Below, in pieces: positions 44,469 to 54,057 of a DNA stretch of 64,000 bases (the first letter of the stretch is position 1; every line of letters begins with the position of its first letter). The notes beneath the pieces are model-generated. The model worked only from the letters and a program-made list of their open reading frames with translations, ran no database searches and was not told the origin of the DNA. The position numbers and the translations under genes are program-made. This DNA comes from Scalindua sp964344685 (GTDB lineage: Bacteria > Planctomycetota > Brocadiia > Brocadiales > Scalinduaceae), in assembly GCA_964344685.1 (NCBI GenBank), contig CAYFOK010000002.1:240124-304123 (forward strand), given 5' to 3'.

Positions 44469-44534
44469 TACATCAGTGGGTGATGTATTGATACCCTATA
44501 CTGCCCCAATTTTTTGGGGTCAGTGTAGGGTATC
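44469..44534 (+). promoter_or_regulatory. Two tandem hairpins between ftsI and the 76-aa gene
   Basis: TACATCA/TGATGTA (44469-44487) is a perfect 7-bp stem. A larger hairpin at 44490-44534 pairs GATACCCTATACTG with CAGTGTAGGGTATC (one G-T pair) and CCCCAA with TTGGGG inside. No T-run follows, so processing or mRNA protection is more likely than termination. Confidence 0.55.
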
Positions 44535-44571
44535 GTATTTAAATTTCTAAATCATTTTAAGAGGAGGTCTC

Positions 44572-44802
44572 ATGACTGAAAAAGAACTGGAAAAACATAA
44601 TTTTCTTACATGGTGTAGATATGCTGATGCAAAAGATCTTGAAAGTGCTAAAGGGAAGAACCATGAGGTATGGCAAAGATTGTATAGCGAATATTCAGAT
44701 GAAATAGAAGTAATAAACAGAACAAAGCAAGTGTACGAATCCGTCTCACAGCACGAAATAGGTATACAGAAATTTGATCTTTCTTTAAAAATTTCAATAT
44801 AG
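44572..44802 (+). CDS. Small hypothetical protein between ftsI and murE
   Basis: I do not recognise this 76-residue protein. It is mostly helical and charged (ELEKHNFLTWCRYADAKDLESAKG, VWQRLYSEYSDEIEVINRTKQVYE), with no membrane segment. A strong AAGAGGAGG ribosome site lies 5 nt before the ATG, and it ends 16 bp before murE, so it is clearly translated with the cluster. It is not a usual dcw member; the two tandem hairpins lie just upstream. Confidence 0.7.
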   Translation: MTEKELEKHNFLTWCRYADAKDLESAKGKNHEVWQRLYSEYSDEIEVINRTKQVYESVSQHEIGIQKFDLSLKISI

Positions 44803-44818
44803 TGAATATGGCTTTTTA

Positions 44819-46288
44819 ATGAAATTAAGTACGTTGGTTCGCCATTTGGGCTCGATGGGAACATACAGCTTTTGTGATGCTGAGATTAAGGGTATTACCA
44901 ATGATTCAAGAAAGGTAAAGCCTGGTTATCTCTATGTTGCAATTAAAGGGCATAAAACAGACGGACACAATTTCATTAAACAATCTCTTGAATGTGGTGC
45001 ACAAGCAATCGTTAGTGAGGAAAGATTTTTTCTTGATGCAAAAATTCCTCAGATAATCGTACGTGACACTAGAAAAGCACTTTCCTCTTTGAGTTGTTGT
45101 TTTTATAACAACCCATCTCAAAAAATTAATGTTGTTGGTGTAACTGGAACAAATGGCAAGACTACTACTACATATCTAACCAAATCTATAATTGAAAAAG
45201 CTGGATACAAGGCAGGATTAATCGGTACGATTAATTACCAAATAGGTGAAAAAATTATACCGGCACAGGAAACTACTCCTGAATCAGTTGAGCTTCAAAA
45301 GCTCATCGCAGAAATGGTAGCGGCAAAGATAAAATTTGCAGTTATGGAAGTGTCTTCACACTCAGCTGTTCAGCATAGGATTGAGGATATTAATTTTAAA
45401 ACAGCTGTTTATACCAACTTAACTACCGAACATATGGATTATCATAAAACGATTTCAAATTATTTAAATGCCAAATTAAAATTGTTTAAAAATTTACCTA
45501 GAGATTCTTTTGCAGTATTAAACGCAGATGACGAATTTAGTAACTATTTTGCCGATAGAACGAGTGCCAAAGTCCTATGGTATGGAATAAAGAATAAAGC
45601 TGATGTAAACGCTGAGATATATAGAGAAACTATAAATAGCATTTTGATTAAATTAAATTTTTCGGGAAAAGAAATCGATATGAAAATACCCTTTGTAGGT
45701 TTACACAATGCTTACAACGTGCTTGCATCTGCTGCAAGTGCAATTTCACTTGGATTTGAACTAGATGTGATAAGGTCTGGTATCGAAGCCGCGTCTGCTG
45801 TGCCGGGGAGATTGGAAAACGTGCCCTGCAGCCGTGGTTATAAGATTGTTGTTGACTATGCTCATACACCTCACGCTCTGGAAACAGTCCTGCAAGCGCT
45901 CAAGAATCTGGTAAAAGGCCGGATAATACTTGTTTTTGGTTGTGGAGGTGATAGGGATAAAGAAAAACGGCCTAAGATGGGTAGAATAGCTGATGAAAAA
46001 TCTGATATTTTTTGGCTGACAAATGATAATCCGCGATCAGAGGAACCATTAGACATTATAGATGATATCAAGGCTGGAATAAAGCCAGGTCGATCATTTC
46101 ATATTCAAACGAATAGGCATAAAGCAATAGCGGATGCGCTTTCTGAAGCAAAGGATGGTGATCTTGTTCTTATTGCCGGAAAAGGACATGAGAAATATCA
46201 AATTATCAAAGATACCATAACTCCCTTTGATGACAGAGAGGTAGTTAAAAATATACTTTTGAAAGAAACTGATAAAAAAGCTGTATAA
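44819..46288 (+). CDS. murE: UDP-MurNAc-L-Ala-D-Glu:meso-diaminopimelate ligase
   Basis: MurE adds the third amino acid to the peptidoglycan stem peptide. The 489 residues hold the ATP loop GTNGKTTT at 110-117 and a C-terminal substrate motif DNPR at 403-406, which marks meso-diaminopimelate as the added residue rather than lysine. GITNDSRKVKPGYLYVAIKG is the usual N-terminal motif. It acts in the cytoplasm. It lies 16 bp after the 76-aa gene. Confidence 0.97.
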   Translation: MKLSTLVRHLGSMGTYSFCDAEIKGITNDSRKVKPGYLYVAIKGHKTDGHNFIKQSLECGAQAIVSEERFFLDAKIPQIIVRDTRKALSSLSCCFYNNPSQKINVVGVTGTNGKTTTTYLTKSIIEKAGYKAGLIGTINYQIGEKIIPAQETTPESVELQKLIAEMVAAKIKFAVMEVSSHSAVQHRIEDINFKTAVYTNLTTEHMDYHKTISNYLNAKLKLFKNLPRDSFAVLNADDEFSNYFADRTSAKVLWYGIKNKADVNAEIYRETINSILIKLNFSGKEIDMKIPFVGLHNAYNVLASAASAISLGFELDVIRSGIEAASAVPGRLENVPCSRGYKIVVDYAHTPHALETVLQALKNLVKGRIILVFGCGGDRDKEKRPKMGRIADEKSDIFWLTNDNPRSEEPLDIIDDIKAGIKPGRSFHIQTNRHKAIADALSEAKDGDLVLIAGKGHEKYQIIKDTITPFDDREVVKNILLKETDKKAV

Positions 46289-46361
46289 GTAAAGATTAAG
46301 TACAATAGCTGTATTGTGATCGCTGCGCCTTTTTTTATATTCTTATTTTGAAAGATAAGAC

Positions 46362-47465
46362 ATGATGACAAAAAGGCTGAAAATAATTACTATTCTGAAT
46401 TGCGTCTACATAATGTTAAGCGTTTTTGATCTATCATTTATGTTTGGTAATGACCAGCCGGACCCATCATCACATGTAACAACTCGTTCAGAAGTGGTAT
46501 ATTCTGATGAGTCAAAACTTGTCGGTAGGCAGCCTTTGCCAGAAGGATTCGGTCAGAGTAGTCAGGCAGCTTCAGCGGGTAAGGCCTATGCAACTGAATA
46601 TTTCAGTGCAGAAAATTTTTCAAAACCGGTTTACAAACCCGTGCCGGATGAGTGTCCATATCCTGATAATAATGGTAAGCCCCCTGACAACTTCATGTAT
46701 AAAGATTGGTGTGAAGAAACATTCGAAAATGGAAAATATATATATGAGGCATACCGGGATATAGCCTTCAATATGAAATACACACCGGAACCGCCTAAGA
46801 CTGATATCTGGCAGACTCCATACGAAACAAACAAGTCAAAGAAAGGTGATTGTGAAGATGCCGTATTCCTCTTTACATCACATCTTTCCTCAATGCAGAA
46901 AAATACAAAGATTATTTGGGGGTGGGTAATTGATAAAGGCAGTAAGATTGCCAGGGCGCATGTGTGGACTCAACTTGCAGATAAGGCGGGGCAGCAATAC
47001 GTTGTAGAAGGATTCTCCAGAGAATGGGATGGAATAATACCTCTGGGAATTGTTGAAGAAACGGAATTGAGAAAACCAATTTTTACGATTAAACATTCAG
47101 AATACTGTAGATTGTACGGCCTGGTTTCCAAGCCTGATAGCTGGCAGACATACCAGTCGATAATTAATTTATGTACGTCAGCAAATTTTATCGAATTTTA
47201 TTCCAGGAATTTAAACATTTCGCAAGGTATGGATCCGTACTTCGACCCGGATTATGGATTTATTGGATATCTCCTGGACACACAAACTAATTCACATAAA
47301 GATACAATATCCGGCAGACATTCAAACAGGCCAAAAATGCTTCCCGCCAGGGATAAAGAAATCTCCAGTATCTTAACAAAGCTTCATGAACTTTTTGTTA
47401 GATGTGAAGAACAAAGGAAAGATTTTAGTTTAGACATTCAAAATTGCTTATGGAGGTATAATTAA
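46362..47465 (+). CDS. Predicted exported transglutaminase-like cysteine protease in the dcw cluster
   Basis: The 367-residue protein has an N-terminal signal or anchor (IITILNCVYIMLSVFDLSFMFG) and a central papain/transglutaminase-like core. KKGDCEDAVFLFTSHL gives Cys164, ARAHVWTQL gives His200, and YVVEGFSREWDG supplies the acidic third residue (Glu216 or Asp223). WQTPYETNKSKKGDCED matches the bacterial transglutaminase-like (BTLCP) signature. Between murE and murF it is unusual and may act on the cell wall or an envelope protein. The C-terminal 120 residues are not recognised. Confidence 0.7.
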   Translation: MMTKRLKIITILNCVYIMLSVFDLSFMFGNDQPDPSSHVTTRSEVVYSDESKLVGRQPLPEGFGQSSQAASAGKAYATEYFSAENFSKPVYKPVPDECPYPDNNGKPPDNFMYKDWCEETFENGKYIYEAYRDIAFNMKYTPEPPKTDIWQTPYETNKSKKGDCEDAVFLFTSHLSSMQKNTKIIWGWVIDKGSKIARAHVWTQLADKAGQQYVVEGFSREWDGIIPLGIVEETELRKPIFTIKHSEYCRLYGLVSKPDSWQTYQSIINLCTSANFIEFYSRNLNISQGMDPYFDPDYGFIGYLLDTQTNSHKDTISGRHSNRPKMLPARDKEISSILTKLHELFVRCEEQRKDFSLDIQNCLWRYN

Positions 47466-47508
47466 TTTTTACTCTAAAATAAACTTGAATTGTAGAAGAT
47501 AAAGAAAA

Positions 47509-48939
47509 GTGATAAATATAGAAATTTCAAATCTCTTAACGGTAATTAATGGGAATTTGTTATGTGGTAGTCCTGAGTTACGCATTGCGGGAGTATCGAC
47601 AGACTCAAGATCTATAAAAAAGGGAGAAATATTTTTTGCCCTGAAGGGTGAAAATTACGATGGTCATGAATTTATAAATCAAGCTGTTTCTAATGGTGCT
47701 GCCGGCGTAGTAATATCAAGTAGCAAAGAAGCCGTTTATTCTTCACTTAGAGAATTTAAGAAATGTTTCTTAATAGAAGTTGAAGATACATTAAAAGCTC
47801 TGGGGGATCTTGCAAAATATTATCGTAAAGGATTGAGAGCGGGTTTTATAGCCGTAACAGGAAGCAATGGTAAAACAACTACTAAGGATATGATTTATCA
47901 TGTCCTGCGAAATTTTAACAGTGTAACCAGGTCCAGAAAAAGCTTCAATAATTTTATCGGTGTGCCGTTAACAATCTTTGATACAGATTCCACGCATGAT
48001 TTCTGTGTTGTCGAAATGGGTACTAATGCGCCCGGAGAGATTGGAAGATTGTCTGATATTATATTTCCAGATTTTACTATTTTAACCAATATATCTTATA
48101 CGCATCTTGAAGGGCTTGGCAGCATTGAAGGTGTTGCAAAAGAGAAAGCGGAATTCATAGGAAATGTGGCTGGAAATGGTATCCTGATTACGAATGCTGA
48201 TGACGATTGGTGCAATCGGATAGCAAGCCGTTTTGACGGAAAGGTTATAAGTTTTGGTATTAATAAAAGCGCCGATATAAGGGCATCTAATGTTAAACGC
48301 AATAATTCAGGTTTTGTCTTTACGGTAAACGATTCTTTTACTGTCAAATTGCCAGTACTGGGCGTACATAACATTTATAACGCCATTGCCGCTATAGCAA
48401 CATGTAATGCAGTTGATATTAGCTTGGAAGATATTTGTGACAAATTCATAGACTTCAAGCTTCCACCGATGCGGATGGAGAAGCAGGTTTACGGTGGTAT
48501 AGTAGTGATAAATGACGGGTATAATTCAAATCCCATGTCAATGTCTGCGGCATTAGAAGAATTTTCTCAATTGAATACTCATGGCAGAAAGGTGCTTGTA
48601 TGCGGAGATATGCTGGAGTTGGGAGATTATACGGAAAGTATGCATAGAGAAATTGGTATGAAGGTGGCCAATGCTGATATTGATATTCTGTGGACAGTTG
48701 GATCATTTTCCAGGTTTGTAGCAGAGGAAGCTATTGCTAATGGAATGCCGGAAGAGAGAATTCAAAGCTGCGAAACCTCGGAAGAGGTCTCTTCTTTCGT
48801 TGCTTCAAAATTGAAGAAAGATGATACTGTACTGATAAAAGGTTCAAGAGGGATGAAACTTGAGAATGTTGTGCGGCAGATTGAGAGTTGTTTCTCAAAA
48901 AAGAATGAAAATAATTCTGCTCCGCTGAATCTGGTTTGA
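47509..48939 (+). CDS. murF: UDP-MurNAc-tripeptide:D-Ala-D-Ala ligase
   Basis: MurF attaches D-Ala-D-Ala to the stem tripeptide. The 476 residues open with GVSTDSRSIKKGEIFFALKGENYDG, the ATP loop GSNGKTTTKDM and EMGTNAPGEIG, all typical of MurF rather than MurD/E. The start is GTG at 47509 with only a weak AAAGAAAA upstream. The gene lies 43 bp after the Cys-protease-like gene and 59 bp before mraY. Confidence 0.96.
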   Translation: MINIEISNLLTVINGNLLCGSPELRIAGVSTDSRSIKKGEIFFALKGENYDGHEFINQAVSNGAAGVVISSSKEAVYSSLREFKKCFLIEVEDTLKALGDLAKYYRKGLRAGFIAVTGSNGKTTTKDMIYHVLRNFNSVTRSRKSFNNFIGVPLTIFDTDSTHDFCVVEMGTNAPGEIGRLSDIIFPDFTILTNISYTHLEGLGSIEGVAKEKAEFIGNVAGNGILITNADDDWCNRIASRFDGKVISFGINKSADIRASNVKRNNSGFVFTVNDSFTVKLPVLGVHNIYNAIAAIATCNAVDISLEDICDKFIDFKLPPMRMEKQVYGGIVVINDGYNSNPMSMSAALEEFSQLNTHGRKVLVCGDMLELGDYTESMHREIGMKVANADIDILWTVGSFSRFVAEEAIANGMPEERIQSCETSEEVSSFVASKLKKDDTVLIKGSRGMKLENVVRQIESCFSKKNENNSAPLNLV

Positions 48940-48998
48940 AGCTATGGATGCACTAAGTAGATCATTTTAGTGTAATAAGTTGCTACGGAGAAAAAATA

Positions 48999-50093
48999 TT
49001 GTTTTATAAATTGATCTATCCTCTGCATGATTATTTTCAGGGGTTTGAGATAATAAGGTTTATATCATTTAGATCAGGTCTGGCGGCTTTAACAGCATTT
49101 TTAATAAGCGTGCTTGTGGGATCACAGGTTATAAAAATGCTTAAAAGACGTAATGTCTCGGAGGATACTTCTAAAACAGATTCTGAAACATTAAAAGATC
49201 TTCACAGTGAAAAGAAAAACGTACCTACCATGGGCGGTATTATCATTTTGATAGCAATTATTATTTCTACCGTGCTCTGGTGTAATATATTTAACATATA
49301 TATTTTATTAGTTTTGTTTACGGCGGTCTGGCTTGGCATTCTTGGCTTTTTTGATGATTATATAAAATTGACTCAAAAGCACGCATCAGGTTTGACCAGT
49401 GCGTCAAAACTATTCTTTCAATGCGGACTGGGATTGATAATCGGTTTAATATTATACTTTCATTTTAAAGATATTGATGAAGGAACAAGGCTTGTAATAC
49501 CTTTTTTTAAAGGAGTAAGGCCGGATCTTGGGGCGTTTTATGTGTTGATGGTAATGTTTTTCGTAGTAGGAATGTCAAACGCCGTCAATATTGCAGACGG
49601 ACTTGACGGGCTGGCAATTGGATGTACGGTGATTGCGGGTATGGCATTTACCTTAATAACCTACATTGTAGGAAGGGTAGACTTTAGCAGCTATCTCCAG
49701 GTTCCTTATATAGCAGGTGCCGGTGAGCTGAGCATTTTCTGCTCTGCGTTAGTGGGGGCCGGGTTGGGTTTTATGTGGTTCAATTGTTTTCCTGCACAGA
49801 CATTTATGGGAGACGTGGGCTCGTTACCACTGGGAGGCATTCTTGGAGTTGTAGCTATTATAGTGAAACAGGAACTCCTCATTTTTTTTATAGGCAGTAT
49901 ATTTATTGTAGAATCTGTTTCGGTTTTATTACAGGTATGTGTATTCAAAATCACAGGTAAGAGACTGTTTCTGTGTGCGCCTATACATCACCACTTTCAA
50001 TTTAAAGGTTGGCAGGAAACCAAAGTTACAATGAGGTTCTTTATAATTGCCGCAATAATGGCGGTTTTTAGTTTGATAACACTGAAATTATGA
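48999..50093 (+). CDS. mraY: Phospho-N-acetylmuramoyl-pentapeptide transferase
   Basis: MraY makes lipid I at the cytoplasmic membrane. The 364 residues have about ten hydrophobic segments, with KNVPTMGGIIIL, GFFDDYIKL, NAVNIADGLDGLA and the His motif APIHHHFQFKG. The start is TTG at 48999, eight nt after GGAG. Its stop overlaps the ftsW ATG by 4 bp, so no murD lies between them. Confidence 0.97.
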   Translation: MFYKLIYPLHDYFQGFEIIRFISFRSGLAALTAFLISVLVGSQVIKMLKRRNVSEDTSKTDSETLKDLHSEKKNVPTMGGIIILIAIIISTVLWCNIFNIYILLVLFTAVWLGILGFFDDYIKLTQKHASGLTSASKLFFQCGLGLIIGLILYFHFKDIDEGTRLVIPFFKGVRPDLGAFYVLMVMFFVVGMSNAVNIADGLDGLAIGCTVIAGMAFTLITYIVGRVDFSSYLQVPYIAGAGELSIFCSALVGAGLGFMWFNCFPAQTFMGDVGSLPLGGILGVVAIIVKQELLIFFIGSIFIVESVSVLLQVCVFKITGKRLFLCAPIHHHFQFKGWQETKVTMRFFIIAAIMAVFSLITLKL

Positions 50094-51316
50094 GTGTATT
50101 GGGAAGTCAAAATACATACGGCAAAGATATGCAATCTAGAGAGTCTGCAGGTTTCAGCTTTGTCTCTATAGGTAGATTAGAGCCGGCAAACGTCATAATG
50201 TACATTGTTACGACTCTGCTAGTAATAGGGATAATTATGATTTACAGTACCAGCTCAGCAAAAGTAGCCGTTAGTGCACAGTCAATGAACACTACTTTTG
50301 TAAGGCATGTTGTGTGGGTGGCCATTGCAATAGCAGGCATGTTGATAATGATGAGAATCGATTATCACTATCTGCAAAAGTACAGTACTGCAATCTTTAT
50401 CATTGCAATTGCCGGCCTGGTTCTTGTGCTTATTCCGCAGATAGGAACAGTTACTTATGGCGCTCGCAGATGGGTAAGATTTGGAAGCTATTTTGGGTAT
50501 CAACCATCTGAATTTGCCAAACTGGCGATGATTATTTTTATGTCAGGATATATTGCAAAAAACAGGGAAAAAATGTCTACATTTGCAAGAGGATTTGTTA
50601 TTCCTATTGTATTAATAGGTGTTGTTTCCTTGCTTATTCTTAAAGAGCCGGACTTTGGTACGGCAATGTTTATATCAATGATCTCGTTTATTCTGATAAT
50701 GGTTGGAGGTACCAGGATAATTTATGTGTTCTTTACCATGGTAGCTTCAATCCCTCATATTTATCAGATAATGCACAATATTCCAACTTATCGACACAAC
50801 AGGCTACTGGCATTTCTTGATCCGTGGAAAGATCCTACGGGGATTGGTTATCAAATTATTCAATCATGGATTGCGCTTGGTTCTGGAGGTGTAACCGGTT
50901 TGGGTATGGGGGAGAGTCGACAGAAATTGTTTTTTCTGCCGATGAGTGATAATGATTTTATCTTTTCAATAATAGGTGAAGAATTCGGGTTTATAGGGAC
51001 GACATGCATCATTGTTATGTTTGCCATATTAGCATGGCAGGGTATAAGGATTTGTAAAGCAACACTGGATTCGTTTGGTTTTTTCCTTGCGTTAGGTATA
51101 ACTGTTTCACTTGCCTTCCAGGCGGCTATTAATATAGCGGTTGTTACCGGTTCCATACCGACGAAAGGACTACCTTTGCCATTTATCAGTACAGGAGGAT
51201 CATCAATACTATTGTCAATGTTGGGGATAGGGATTCTTTTAAATATTGCGAAGCAGTCAGGAAAGACAGATGCTTCGGTAAGTAATAACGAAAATAATAG
51301 GAGTTTTGCAACTTGA
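50090..51316 (+). CDS. ftsW: Septal peptidoglycan glycosyltransferase FtsW (SEDS)
   Basis: FtsW polymerises lipid II glycan strands at the septum with FtsI. The 408 residues contain about ten membrane helices. The first 35 residues form a polar extension before the first helix, and the SEDS signature AINIAVVTGSIPTKGLPLPFISTGGSS is present near the end. It overlaps mraY and murG (4 bp each). Rod/FtsW paralogue status is decided by its dcw location. Confidence 0.96.
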   Translation: MSVLGSQNTYGKDMQSRESAGFSFVSIGRLEPANVIMYIVTTLLVIGIIMIYSTSSAKVAVSAQSMNTTFVRHVVWVAIAIAGMLIMMRIDYHYLQKYSTAIFIIAIAGLVLVLIPQIGTVTYGARRWVRFGSYFGYQPSEFAKLAMIIFMSGYIAKNREKMSTFARGFVIPIVLIGVVSLLILKEPDFGTAMFISMISFILIMVGGTRIIYVFFTMVASIPHIYQIMHNIPTYRHNRLLAFLDPWKDPTGIGYQIIQSWIALGSGGVTGLGMGESRQKLFFLPMSDNDFIFSIIGEEFGFIGTTCIIVMFAILAWQGIRICKATLDSFGFFLALGITVSLAFQAAINIAVVTGSIPTKGLPLPFISTGGSSILLSMLGIGILLNIAKQSGKTDASVSNNENNRSFAT

Positions 51317-52443
51317 AGGTTGTCTTTGCAGGTGGCGGTACGGGTGGGCACTTAATGGCAGGCCTAAGTATAGCACAGGAAATATCGTTCAGGTTTCCCA
51401 GTACACGCATAGTTTTTTTTGGTACAAATAGGAAAAGGGAGTCAGGATACATAGAAAAGAGTAGCTATGAGTTTAGACCTATTGTGGCATGTAAGTTAAC
51501 ATCGTTTGTTCGCTTGCCACTCTTTCTCATTGTATCTCTTATCGGGATAATACACTCTTTAATTAATCTTGTAAGGATCAAGCCGGATGTAATTATTGGT
51601 CTTGGAGGTTATGGTTCGGTGTTACCTGTATTTGCTGCATATATCATTGGCATCCCAATTGTTTTAATAGAACAAAATGTTATACCCGGAAGAGCGAATC
51701 TTGCAATATCAAGGTGGGCTGATGCTGTTCTCTGCCATTGGGACAGCTCTAAAAAAAAGTTTAAAAAGGTTCATACCTGTGTTACTGGTGTGCCGATTCG
51801 GAACGATATTATAGAAAAAGGGACATTGGCTGGCGACAATCCGTTTGGGCTTGATTCTCAGAAAAAGACGTTGCTGATAATGGGTGGCAGCCAGGGAGCG
51901 CAGGCTATAAATAAAGTAATGTTGCAAAGTATTCCGGAACTTCAGACACTTGTGCCGGACTTGCAAGTTATTCATTTGACAGGAAAACATGGATACAAGG
52001 AAACCAAAGAGGCTTATAATGATATGGAGATAAGTTCATTTGTTTCCGAATTTTATAATGATATAGGTGCTGCTTACAGGTTGGCAGATCTGGTTATTAG
52101 TCGTTCCGGTGCAAATACGATTGCTGAGATTGCGGCCGTAGGCATTCCGGCAATCCTTATACCTTATCCATATGCGACAGATAATCATCAATACTGGAAT
52201 GCTTACGAACTGTCCAGTGCAGGTGGAGCCTTGATCATTAAACAAGAGGAGCTGAAACCCCAAAGAATTATAAAGCTTGTCTCTGATTTGCTAATGAACG
52301 ATGAAAGACTGGATAATATGAAGAAAACAAATAAAAGCCTGAGCAAGCCTTTTGCTGCTACAAGGGTTGTTGAAAAGATTTGCCAGACTATCGACGAGAA
52401 AAAGGCAAAGAAGGCTTTATTTAGTATTGTTCATCCTGCTTAG
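51313..52443 (+). CDS. murG: UDP-GlcNAc:lipid I N-acetylglucosaminyltransferase
   Basis: MurG makes lipid II on the inner face of the membrane. The 376 residues start with KVVFAGGGTGGHLMAGLSIA, and carry IGLGGYGSVLPV, GGSQGAQAIN and SRSGANTIAEIAAVGIPAILIPYPYATDNHQ. The start is TTG at 51313, overlapping the ftsW stop (TTGA). Length and motifs are normal. Confidence 0.97.
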   Translation: MKVVFAGGGTGGHLMAGLSIAQEISFRFPSTRIVFFGTNRKRESGYIEKSSYEFRPIVACKLTSFVRLPLFLIVSLIGIIHSLINLVRIKPDVIIGLGGYGSVLPVFAAYIIGIPIVLIEQNVIPGRANLAISRWADAVLCHWDSSKKKFKKVHTCVTGVPIRNDIIEKGTLAGDNPFGLDSQKKTLLIMGGSQGAQAINKVMLQSIPELQTLVPDLQVIHLTGKHGYKETKEAYNDMEISSFVSEFYNDIGAAYRLADLVISRSGANTIAEIAAVGIPAILIPYPYATDNHQYWNAYELSSAGGALIIKQEELKPQRIIKLVSDLLMNDERLDNMKKTNKSLSKPFAATRVVEKICQTIDEKKAKKALFSIVHPA

Positions 52444-52488
52444 ACGGAAGTAAAGTGAAAATTTGAATAAGAGGTTTTACTGAAAAAA

Positions 52489-54057
52489 ATGAGACTTAAA
52501 TCAAAAGAATATCATCATGCAACAGATAGCCAGGCAGGTTTTAACCTTATTGATCATAGCAGTGGCCATGGAAAATATGTTTACTTTATTGGTATTGGTG
52601 GTGCGGGAATGAGTGCCATTGCTAAGATTTTAATAAATGAAGGCTATGTTGTGTCCGGGTCAGATATGGAGTGCTCACCGGCGACACATGAACTTGGTAA
52701 ATTAGGTGTCAGGATTAATACAAAACAGGATGGAGAATATCTCGATTCAGATACAAATCTGGTGATTATTTCGGCTGCTATCAAGGAAAGTAATCTTGAT
52801 CTTCAAAAGGCGAGATCGTTGGGACTAAAGGTTGTCAAATATTCTGAGTTTTTAGGCTCTTTAATGAAAGCAAAATATGGGATTGCCATTAGCGGTACAC
52901 ATGGCAAGACAACAGCGACTGCAATGATTTCAACAATATTAAAAAAGACCGGCCACGAACCTACCTTCGTAATCGGTGGGAATGTGACAGAGATTGGAGG
53001 CAATTCCTGTCTCGGTAAAGGACGCCATTTTGTTGTTGAGGCATGTGAATTTGACAGGACGTTTCTGAATTTGACACCACAGATAGGTGTAATCACTAAT
53101 ATTGAAGAAGACCATCTGGATTATTATAAAGACCTTAATGGGATAACAGAAGCTTTTACAGAGTTTGTTGCCTTAATCCCGGAAGATGGATTACTTGTTG
53201 TAAATAACGATGATGAAAACATAAAAAAAGCTATCAAGGGCGCAAGATGCAGGGTTGAAAGTTACTCAATTATTACGGCAGCTGATTACTTCAATAAGGC
53301 CGTGCCTCACAGGCGGACAGGCTTGCAAACTTATTCTAAGGAAGATCCAATCGATGACAGGTCTTATGAAAGAGTTAATTGTGAAACTGACGCAAAATGG
53401 CTCGCTGTGGTGACTTATTCAGACAAGGACGTAAATCACTTCAGTGTATTTAAAAAAGGAGACCATTTTGGTGATTTTTATATTAAAACACCTGGATTAC
53501 ATAATGTGTCAAACGCACTTGCCGCAATATCTGTATGCAATTACATAGGATTGAACGAAAGAACCGTGAAAAAAGCATTGGCTTCGTTTGATGGTGTAAA
53601 TCGGCGTTTTCAAACTATAAGTAGTAAAAACGGGATTACGATTATTGACGATTTTGCTCATCACCCGACAGAAATAAAAGCAACTTTGGAAACTGCAAGG
53701 GCGATCTATCCCTCACAACGTATTTGGTGCGTGTTTCAGCCACATCAGCACAATCGCACAAAACTACTACTTAGGGAATTTGCTGCAGCTCTCACACTTG
53801 CCGACAAAGTAATCATTGCAGATATTTATTCTGCAAGAGATTCGGATATAGAAAGAGCTTCCGTTAGTTCGCAGGACCTTAAACATGAATTGCAGACAAT
53901 GGGGAGTGATGTAGAATGTATTAGAAATATTTCTGAGATAATAGATAGCTTACGACTAAGTATGAAAAGAGATGATGTTATTATGATTCTTGGTGCGGGT
54001 GATATCTGGAAAGCTGCTCAGGGCCTGAAACACAACATCGAGAATGAAAATGATTAG
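52489..54057 (+). CDS. murC: UDP-N-acetylmuramate:L-alanine ligase
   Basis: MurC adds the first residue of the stem peptide. The 522 residues contain FIGIGGAGMSAIAKIL, the ATP loop SGTHGKTT, NIEEDHLDYY and IIDDFAHHPTEIKATLETAR. A stretch at about residues 265-300 (YFNKAVPHRRTG ... TDAKWLAV) is longer than in many homologues. The stop overlaps murB by 14 bp. About 30 residues precede the core, normal for the family. Confidence 0.97.
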   Translation: MRLKSKEYHHATDSQAGFNLIDHSSGHGKYVYFIGIGGAGMSAIAKILINEGYVVSGSDMECSPATHELGKLGVRINTKQDGEYLDSDTNLVIISAAIKESNLDLQKARSLGLKVVKYSEFLGSLMKAKYGIAISGTHGKTTATAMISTILKKTGHEPTFVIGGNVTEIGGNSCLGKGRHFVVEACEFDRTFLNLTPQIGVITNIEEDHLDYYKDLNGITEAFTEFVALIPEDGLLVVNNDDENIKKAIKGARCRVESYSIITAADYFNKAVPHRRTGLQTYSKEDPIDDRSYERVNCETDAKWLAVVTYSDKDVNHFSVFKKGDHFGDFYIKTPGLHNVSNALAAISVCNYIGLNERTVKKALASFDGVNRRFQTISSKNGITIIDDFAHHPTEIKATLETARAIYPSQRIWCVFQPHQHNRTKLLLREFAAALTLADKVIIADIYSARDSDIERASVSSQDLKHELQTMGSDVECIRNISEIIDSLRLSMKRDDVIMILGAGDIWKAAQGLKHNIENEND

